13,068 nt of DNA from Pseudomonadota bacterium. Lineage in GTDB: Bacteria > Pseudomonadota > Gammaproteobacteria > Steroidobacterales > Steroidobacteraceae. The stretch covers positions 1 to 13,068 of the forward strand of contig QGUX01000076.1 in the NCBI GenBank assembly GCA_003242275.1. Reading direction: 5' to 3'. The notes beneath the pieces were generated by a model, which did no database searches, was not told the origin of the DNA, and worked only from the letters and a program-made list of their open reading frames with translations. Numbering within the stretch: the stretch's first letter is position 1; every line of letters begins with the position of its first letter. A program made the position numbers and the translations under genes. Below are positions 8,260 to 13,068 of this stretch, piece by piece.

Positions 8260-9875
8260 CGCGCATGATCAGAAACCCCATCCTCCCGGGGTTCAACCCC
8301 GACCCGTCCATCGTGCGGGTGGGAGACGATTACTACATCGCCACCTCCACCTTCGAGTGGTACCCGGGCGTGCAGATCCACCACTCGCGCGACCTGGTGA
8401 ACTGGCGGCTGGTGGCGCGCCCGCTGGACCGCGCCGACCTGCTCGACATGCGCGGCAACCCCGACTCCGGCGGCATCTGGGCGCCCTGCCTGACGTACGC
8501 CGACGGCCTGTTCTGGCTGGTGTACACCGACGTGAAGCGCCACGAGGGCAGCTTCAAGGACATGCACAACTACCTGGTCACCAGCCCCTCGATCGAGGGG
8601 CCCTGGTCAGGGCGCGTGTACCTGAACAGCAGCGGCTTCGACGCCTCGCTGTTCCACGACGATGACGGGCGCAAGTGGCTGGTGAACATGGAGTGGGACT
8701 ACCGGCCTGGCCGCCATCCCTTCAACGGCATCCTGCTGCAGGAATACGACCCGGTGCAGAAAAAGCTGGTCGGCCCGATCCGCAACATCTTCCGCGGCAC
8801 CGACCTGCGCGTCACCGAGGGGCCGCACATCTACAGGCGCAACGGCTGGTACTACCTGCTGACCGCCGAGGGCGGCACCGGCTACACGCACGCCATCACC
8901 ATGGCGCGCTCGCGCAACCTCCAGGGGCCCTACGAGGTCGACCCCATCAAGCACTTCCTCACCGCCAAGGACGATCCCACGCTGCCGCTGCAGCGCGCCG
9001 GGCACGGCGACTGGGTGGAGACGCAGAACGGCGAGATCTACGTGGTGCACCTGTGCGGCCGGCCGCTGTCGCTGCACTCCGGCTCGGACAAGCAGCGCTG
9101 CACGCTGGGGCGCGAGACCGCGATCCAGAAGGCGTACTGGAGCGAGGATGGCTGGCTGAGACTCGCCAACGGCACCAACAAGCCCGACCTCGAGACCCCG
9201 GCGCCGCAGCTTCCCGCGCATCCCTGGCCGAAGCCGCCGGCGCTGACGCGCTTCGACCAGGACAGGCTGCCCATCGACTTCCAGTGGCTGCGCCATCCCT
9301 GGGACGAGGAGCTGTTCTCGCTGAAGGCGCGTCCCGGGTACCTGAGGCTGTACGGCGCCGAATCCTTCGGCTCCTGGTTCCGCCAGGCGCTGGTCGCGCG
9401 CCGCCAGCAGGCCTTCTGCTTCCGCGCCACCACCAAGGTGGAGTTCGAGCCGGACACGCTGCAGCAGGCCGCGGGACTGATCTGCTACTACAACGCGCAC
9501 AAGTTCCATTACCTCAACGTCACCTGCGACGAGGACGGCCAGAAGCACCTGGCCATCATCAGCTGCCTGGGCGACCCGCAATGGAACCTCGCCTACCCGA
9601 TCGAGTCCTCGCGGAAGATCCCGCTGCCGCGCGGCCAGGCCGTGTGGCTGCGCGCGGAGGTGGAGTACGACGTGCTGCGCTTCTCCTGGTCGCTGGACGG
9701 CGAGCGCTGGACCACCAGCGAGGGCGAGCTGGACTACTCGCTGGTCTCGGACGAGGCCGGGCGCGGCTACTCCAAGAGCTTCACCGGCGCCTTCGTGGGC
9801 ATGGCCTGCCACGACATCAGCGGCCGTCGCCAGCCCGCCGACTTCGAGTTCTTCGAGTACGTCGAGGAGAACTAG
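8256..9875 (+). CDS. xynB: GH43 beta-xylosidase (subfamily 11 type), cytoplasmic
   Basis: A 539-residue enzyme matching two-domain GH43 beta-xylosidases of about 535-540 residues. The five-bladed propeller contains the expected catalytic trio: Asp16 in FNPDPSI (base), Asp129 in SGFDASLFHDDDG (pKa modulator) and Glu188 in VTEGPHIY (acid). ATSTFEWYPGVQIHHSRDLV follows the first motif as in characterised relatives. The C-terminal part, from about residue 330, is the beta-sandwich domain that closes the pocket. It has no signal peptide, so it should hydrolyse imported xylo-oligosaccharides to D-xylose; many members also release L-arabinose. The start at 8256 overlaps the symporter stop (ATGA), with GGAG upstream. 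A second ATG at 8265 would remove three residues. Its stop shares the tetranucleotide CTAG with the stop of the convergent dehydrogenase gene. Confidence 0.94.
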   Translation: MTRMIRNPILPGFNPDPSIVRVGDDYYIATSTFEWYPGVQIHHSRDLVNWRLVARPLDRADLLDMRGNPDSGGIWAPCLTYADGLFWLVYTDVKRHEGSFKDMHNYLVTSPSIEGPWSGRVYLNSSGFDASLFHDDDGRKWLVNMEWDYRPGRHPFNGILLQEYDPVQKKLVGPIRNIFRGTDLRVTEGPHIYRRNGWYYLLTAEGGTGYTHAITMARSRNLQGPYEVDPIKHFLTAKDDPTLPLQRAGHGDWVETQNGEIYVVHLCGRPLSLHSGSDKQRCTLGRETAIQKAYWSEDGWLRLANGTNKPDLETPAPQLPAHPWPKPPALTRFDQDRLPIDFQWLRHPWDEELFSLKARPGYLRLYGAESFGSWFRQALVARRQQAFCFRATTKVEFEPDTLQQAAGLICYYNAHKFHYLNVTCDEDGQKHLAIISCLGDPQWNLAYPIESSRKIPLPRGQAVWLRAEVEYDVLRFSWSLDGERWTTSEGELDYSLVSDEAGRGYSKSFTGAFVGMACHDISGRRQPADFEFFEYVEEN

Positions 9876-11473
9876 GGCCGGCGCAGCGGCTCGCGCGTGT
9901 ACTGCCCGTCCACCAGGCGCAGGATGCCGCGCGGGTTGGCGTCCTTCAGTTCCGGCGGCAGCAGCGCATCGGCGAATCCCTGGTAGCACACCGGCCGCAC
10001 GAAGCGCTGCAGCGCCGCCGTGCCCACCGAGGTGAAGCGCGCGTCGGTGGTGGCCGGATACGGGCCGCCGTGGTTCATCGCCGCGCACACCTCCACGCCG
10101 GTGGGGAAGCCGTTGATGATCAGGCGTCCCGCCACCTGGGTGGCCGTGTCGAGCAGTGCCCCGGCGGCGGCGAGGTCGCCCTCGGTGCCGTGCACGGTGG
10201 CAGTGAGCTGGCCGGGCAGCGCGGCGGCGCAGGCCAGCAGCTCCCGCATGTCCTGGGCCAGCACCACCAGCGTGAACGGGCCGAAGGCCTCGGTGGCGAG
10301 TTCCGGCTGCGCCAGGAAGTGCTGCGCGTCGGTGAGGGCGACGCTGGGCGTCGCACCGACCCTCCCGGCCTCGATGGTGGCCGTGGAGGCGGCCAGCAGG
10401 CGCACCCCGTCCTTCGCCAGCACCAGCCCGCGGTTGGCCTCGAAGTTCCTGCGGATGCCCGGGCCGAGCAACGTGCCGCAGGGCGCGGCCTGCACGCACG
10501 CGGCGAGCCGGGCCAGGAAGGCGTCGGCGGCATCGCCGCGCAGCGCGAACACCAGTCCAGGCTTGGTGCAGAACTGCCCCACGCCCAGCGTGAAGGAGTC
10601 CACCAGTCCCTGAGCCAGCGCCTCGCCACGCGTGGCCAGCGCCTCAGGCAGCAGGAACACCGGGTTCAGGCTGCTCATCTCCGCGAACACGGGAATGGGC
10701 TTCTCGCGCCGGCTCGCCGCGTCGAACAGCGCGCGCCCGGCGGCGTGCGAGCCGGTGAATCCCACCGCCGCGGCGGCCGGATGACGTACCAGGGCCTGGC
10801 CCAGCGTCGCACCCTCCCCATGCAGCATCGAGAACACGCCGGCCGGCAAGCCCGTGCGGGCGGCGGCCGCGGCGATGGCTTCCCCCACCAGCTCGCCGGT
10901 GCCCGGGTGCGCACCATGCGCCTTCACTACCACCGGGCAGCCCACCGCCAGGGCCGAGGCGGTGTCGCCGCCGGCGGTGGAGAAGGCCAGCGGGAAGTTG
11001 CTCGAGCCGAACACCACCACCGGTCCCAGCGGCACCAGCATGCGGCGGATGTCCGGGCGCGGCGCGGGCTGGCGCTGCGGCTGCGCGGTGTCGATGCGCG
11101 CATCCACCCACGAACCCTCGCGCACCACCTGCGCGAACAGCCGGAGCTGTCCGCAGGTGCGCCCGCGCTCGCCGGTGATGCGCGCGGCCGGCAGGCCGGT
11201 CTCGGCCACCGCGCGCGTCACCAGCGCGTCGCCCAGCGCCTCGATGCCGGCGGCGACCTGCTCGAGGAACTCCGCGCGGACTTCCGGCGGCGTGCGGCGA
11301 TAGTCCGCGAACGCGGCCGCGGCCGCCTCCATGGCCTGTGCGGCCTCGGCCTCGGAGGCCTCGTGGAAGTCCGGCGCCAGGGTCTCGCCGGTGGCGGGAT
11401 CGATCGCGCGGAAGCTCCGGCCGCGATGTGTGGTCCTGACGCCCGCCACCAGGCTCTGTCCGTGCAGTTCCAT
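9872..11473 (-). CDS. 2-oxoglutarate-semialdehyde (2,5-dioxopentanoate) dehydrogenase, NADP-type ALDH
   Basis: A 533-residue aldehyde dehydrogenase of the KGSADH-like branch, recognisable from VVVFGSSNFPLAFSTAGGDT (152-171) and VVVKAHGAHPGTGEL (181-195). Catalytic residues are Asn159, Glu265 in FAEMSSLNPVFLLP and Cys302 in GQFCTKPGL; GFTGS (238-242) and TEAFGPF are also present. It would oxidise 2-oxoglutarate semialdehyde to 2-oxoglutarate, the last step of the non-phosphorylative pentose route. I prefer the ATG at 11473, which has GAGGAAC at good spacing; the ATG at 11488 would add five residues and has a weaker site. It follows the FAH-family dehydratase by 25 bases on the same strand, clearly an operon. 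The same enzyme class also serves glucarate and hydroxyproline breakdown, but nothing for those pathways is nearby. Confidence 0.92.
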   Translation of the reverse strand: MELHGQSLVAGVRTTHRGRSFRAIDPATGETLAPDFHEASEAEAAQAMEAAAAAFADYRRTPPEVRAEFLEQVAAGIEALGDALVTRAVAETGLPAARITGERGRTCGQLRLFAQVVREGSWVDARIDTAQPQRQPAPRPDIRRMLVPLGPVVVFGSSNFPLAFSTAGGDTASALAVGCPVVVKAHGAHPGTGELVGEAIAAAAARTGLPAGVFSMLHGEGATLGQALVRHPAAAAVGFTGSHAAGRALFDAASRREKPIPVFAEMSSLNPVFLLPEALATRGEALAQGLVDSFTLGVGQFCTKPGLVFALRGDAADAFLARLAACVQAAPCGTLLGPGIRRNFEANRGLVLAKDGVRLLAASTATIEAGRVGATPSVALTDAQHFLAQPELATEAFGPFTLVVLAQDMRELLACAAALPGQLTATVHGTEGDLAAAGALLDTATQVAGRLIINGFPTGVEVCAAMNHGGPYPATTDARFTSVGTAALQRFVRPVCYQGFADALLPPELKDANPRGILRLVDGQYTREPLRRP

Positions 11474-11498
11474 CAATGTTCCTCGCATTGCATGTTGC

Positions 11499-12332
11499 TC
11501 ACGCCACGATGTTGCGCAGCGTGCCCACCGGTTCGATGGTGATCAGGATCTCATCGCCCCGCGCCAGCGTGAAGGCGTCCGGCGGCACGATGCCGGTGCC
11601 GGTCATCAGGAAGGCGCCGTCCGGAAAGGCGTTGTCGCGGTACAGGTAATCCACCAGCGAAGGCAGCGGCCGCTTGATGCGGCCGACCTGGGTGGCACCG
11701 CTGAACACCGGCGCGTCGCCGCGACGGATTTCCAGTGCGATGGCCGTCTCCGGTGCGGGGAGCTGCGCGTCCACCACCAGGCAGGGCCCCAGTGCCGCGC
11801 TGCCGGCATAGACCTTGGCCTGCGGCAGGTACAGCGGATTCTCGCCCTCGATGTCGCGCGAGGACATGTCATTGCCGATGGTGTAGCCGAAGATGCGGCC
11901 CGCGGCGCTGACGGCCAGCGCCAGTTCGGGCTCGGGCACGTTCCACTTCGAGTCAGTGCGGATGCGCACGGCGGCGCCCGGTCCCGCCACGCGGTGCGGC
12001 GTGGCCTTGAAGAACAGTTCGGGGCGCTCGGCGTGGTAGACGCGGTCGTAGAAGTCGCCGCCGCCGGCCTCGCGGGCCTCCTCCATGCGGGCGTCCTTGC
12101 TGCGCAGGTAGGTGACGCCGGCGGCCCAGACCTCCTGCGACTGGAGGGGCGCGAGCAGCGAGCCGGCATCAGGTTCGCCGCAGGACGCGGCACCGGTCCA
12201 GCAGGCCTCGAGCAGGCCCACCGGGTCCTGCGCCCGGAACAGTGCGTCGATGCCCGACAGGCCGGCGCCGAGGCGCCACTGCCCCTGCCGTTCCAGGACG
12301 ATTCCCTTCGTGGTCGCAAACAGCCGGATCAT
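11499..12332 (-). CDS. FAH-family 2-keto-3-deoxy-pentonate dehydratase (XylX/KdaD type)
   Basis: A 277-residue fumarylacetoacetate hydrolase-superfamily protein. The metal ligands appear as Glu134 and Glu136 in NVPEPELAL and Asp155 in [12 protein letters not shown]. Their spacing matches Glu143, Glu145 and Asp164 of the Sulfolobus 2-keto-3-deoxy-D-arabinonate dehydratase KdaD. Further marks are [23 protein letters not shown] and [11 protein letters not shown]. Between a pentonate dehydratase and a semialdehyde dehydrogenase, the role is removal of water from 2-keto-3-deoxy-pentonate to give 2-oxoglutarate semialdehyde, as for Caulobacter XylX. The frame is open upstream to an ATG at 12512, but the extra 60 residues are low-complexity and unlike the family. 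The ATG at 12332 has GGGGAG four bases ahead and gives a normal N-terminus (MIRLF). I see no convincing promoter in the roughly 190 bases before it. Confidence 0.88.
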   Translation of the reverse strand: MIRLFATTKGIVLERQGQWRLGAGLSGIDALFRAQDPVGLLEACWTGAASCGEPDAGSLLAPLQSQEVWAAGVTYLRSKDARMEEAREAGGGDFYDRVYHAERPELFFKATPHRVAGPGAAVRIRTDSKWNVPEPELALAVSAAGRIFGYTIGNDMSSRDIEGENPLYLPQAKVYAGSAALGPCLVVDAQLPAPETAIALEIRRGDAPVFSGATQVGRIKRPLPSLVDYLYRDNAFPDGAFLMTGTGIVPPDAFTLARGDEILITIEPVGTLRNIVA

Positions 12333-12524
12333 TCGACTCCCCATCTGCCGCGCGACATGCTCACCGCCGCAGTCGGCAATTGCAAGCATCAGGCTTCGCG
12401 CATCCGCACCGTCATCCGGCGGGCGCGGCGGGACGGGTCCAATGGCCGTGGGAACGCCAGCCCTCGCCGGCGGGCAGGAAAGGAAGCGGGATCGGGAAGG
12501 CGGCCGGCACACCGGGCGGCCGCG

Positions 12525-12551
12525 CCGCGGCGGCGAGGACCGCCGCCGCGG
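12525..12551 (-). terminator. GC-rich hairpin directly after rpsJ, probable terminator
   Basis: A perfect 11-bp stem, CCGCGGCGGCG (12551-12541) with CGCCGCCGCGG (12535-12525) and a five-base loop GTCCT, begins nine bases after the rpsJ stop. There is no T-run after it, so it is not a classic intrinsic terminator. Its strength and place still suggest that transcription of tuf-rpsJ ends or pauses here. The remaining gap down to 12333 holds no gene that I can support, only a weak TTGCAA/GAGCAT promoter-like pair near 12387-12359 and an 8-bp GCAATTGC palindrome at 12376-12383. Confidence 0.5.
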
Positions 12552-12560
12552 TAGGCTCGA

Positions 12561-12872
12561 TCAGTTCAGCTTGATCTGCACGTCCACGCCGGCGGGCAGC
12601 TCGAGCTTCATCAGTGCGTCCACCGTCTTGTCGGTGGGATCGAGGATGTCCATCAGGCGCTTGTGCGTGCGCAGCTCGTACTGGTCGCGCGCGTCCTTGT
12701 CGCCGTGCGGGGAGACCAGCACGGTGAAGCGCTCCATCTTGGTGGGCAGCGGCACCGGGCCGCGCACGGTGGCGCCCGTGCGCTTGGCGGTCTCGACGAT
12801 TTCCCTCGCCGAATTGTCGATCAGCCTGTGGTCGAACGCCTTCAGGCGGATGCGGATGTTCTGGTTGGCCAT
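12561..12872 (-). CDS. rpsJ: 30S ribosomal protein S10 (NusE)
   Basis: A complete 103-residue S10, the usual length, with [42 protein letters not shown] and the family end [16 protein letters not shown]10 is part of the 30S head and, as NusE, takes part in transcription antitermination. Two things are odd. Residues 57-58 are Gly-Asp ([13 protein letters not shown]) where proteobacteria nearly always have Val-Asn or Val-Asp. The next gene downstream is not rplC but a pentose-pathway dehydratase 228 bases on, so this rpsJ does not head an intact S10 operon. The start at 12872 lacks a Shine-Dalgarno sequence at normal distance; see the leader feature. Confidence 0.98.
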   Translation of the reverse strand: MANQNIRIRLKAFDHRLIDNSAREIVETAKRTGATVRGPVPLPTKMERFTVLVSPHGDKDARDQYELRTHKRLMDILDPTDKTVDALMKLELPAGVDVQIKLN

Positions 12873-12882
12873 CTTTGCTTGC

Positions 12883-12926
12883 CAGGGCTTTGCCCTGCCT
12901 CCAGGCGGGCCGCGCTCGCGGCCCGC
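12883..12926 (-). promoter_or_regulatory. Structured rpsJ leader: Shine-Dalgarno between two hairpins
   Basis: In the 70-base tuf-rpsJ gap, read on the minus strand, a perfect 10-bp stem (12926-12917 with 12914-12905, loop AG) is followed by CT, then GGAGG (12902-12898). A second perfect stem follows at once: CAGGGC, AAA, GCCCTG (12897-12883). Ten bases later comes the rpsJ ATG. GGAGG is 25 bases from the ATG linearly but 10 if the second hairpin is folded. Neither hairpin has a T-run. The first might instead serve as a weak terminator of tuf. Confidence 0.55.
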
Positions 12927-12942
12927 GTCCAGTGTTGAAAAC

Positions 12943-13068
12943 TTACTTCAGGATCTTCGAGACGACGCCGGCGCCGACGGTCCTGCCGCCCTCGCGGATG
13001 GCAAAGCGCAGCCCCGCGTCCATCGCGATCGGCGCAATCAGCTCCACCGTCATCTGCACGTTGTCACC
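12943..13068 (-). CDS. tuf: Elongation factor Tu, C-terminal 41 codons (5' part outside window)
   Basis: The reverse complement reads [20 protein letters not shown], then [20 protein letters not shown], a Lys and a TAA stop. This is the end of domain 3 of EF-Tu, the GTPase that carries aminoacyl-tRNA to the ribosome. The frame runs off the right edge. It lies 70 bases upstream of rpsJ in the same direction, the standard str-operon junction, and is presumably the copy after fusA. Confidence 0.97.
   Translation of the reverse strand, partial: GDNVQMTVELIAPIAMDAGLRFAIREGGRTVGAGVVSKILK

Noticed and set aside
8675..11542. Very long plus-strand open frame of 955 codons crossing the end of the GH43 gene and the whole dehydrogenase gene
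   Set aside because: It is made of Arg, Gly, Ala, His and Gln-rich sequence without any domain, as expected opposite or out of frame with GC-rich genes. The GH43 and aldehyde dehydrogenase readings carry all the catalytic motifs.
11499..12332. Fumarylacetoacetase of tyrosine breakdown
   Set aside because: No tyrosine-pathway genes are nearby. The metal-ligand spacing and the operon with a semialdehyde dehydrogenase fit the keto-deoxy-pentonate dehydratases.
12333..12512. N-terminal extension of the FAH-family gene
   Set aside because: The 60 extra residues are low-complexity and Pro/Arg-rich, unlike the family, and a good ribosome site precedes the ATG at 12332.
12501..12522. Two CGGCCG copies as a second hairpin beyond the rpsJ terminator
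   Set aside because: Each hexamer is its own palindrome and such pairs are expected often in DNA this GC-rich; the stem does not extend.

Overview
The DNA is very GC-rich. Ribosomal protein S10 and the EF-Tu C-terminus at the right edge read like those of a gammaproteobacterium in the Xanthomonadales/Nevskiales/Steroidobacter range; this is a judgement from S10, EF-Tu and base composition, not a phylogeny. All predicted genes are intact except those cut by the two window ends. I see no tRNA, rRNA, CRISPR array, transposase or phage gene, and no gene-free stretch longer than about 230 bases.

Left block (1-3696): a cell-envelope set. A Wzx/MATE-like polysaccharide flippase (cut by the left edge) and an FAD-dependent oxidoreductase of the L-2-hydroxyglutarate oxidase type overlap by four bases on the minus strand. 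A family 4 glycosyltransferase reads away from them on the plus strand.

Middle block (3727-12332): a locus for xylan and pentose use. An IlvD/Edd-type pentonate dehydratase (minus strand) diverges from a plus-strand operon of GH10 endo-xylanase with an export signal, GPH-type sugar symporter and cytoplasmic GH43 beta-xylosidase. A minus-strand pair follows: an FAH-family 2-keto-3-deoxy-pentonate dehydratase and a 2-oxoglutarate-semialdehyde dehydrogenase. Together they describe export of the xylanase, import of xylo-oligosaccharides, release of xylose (and perhaps arabinose), and the last three steps of the non-phosphorylative (Weimberg-type) route from pentonate to 2-oxoglutarate. The sugar dehydrogenase and lactonase that would make the pentonate are not in the window, nor is a regulator. 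A promoter-like sequence with a Xanthomonas xyl-box-like operator lies in front of the xylanase gene.

Right block (12561-13068): the end of tuf and all of rpsJ on the minus strand. rpsJ normally heads the S10 ribosomal-protein operon and is followed by rplC. Here it is followed by a GC-rich hairpin and then the pentose genes, so the str/S10 super-operon is interrupted exactly after rpsJ, or the assembly is misjoined there. The rpsJ leader is also unusual: its Shine-Dalgarno sequence is 25 bases from the ATG and sits between two perfect hairpins.

I found no clearly new enzyme system. The best leads are the S10-operon break, the rpsJ leader architecture, residue 57 of S10, the xyl-box-like operator and the compact xylan-to-2-oxoglutarate arrangement.
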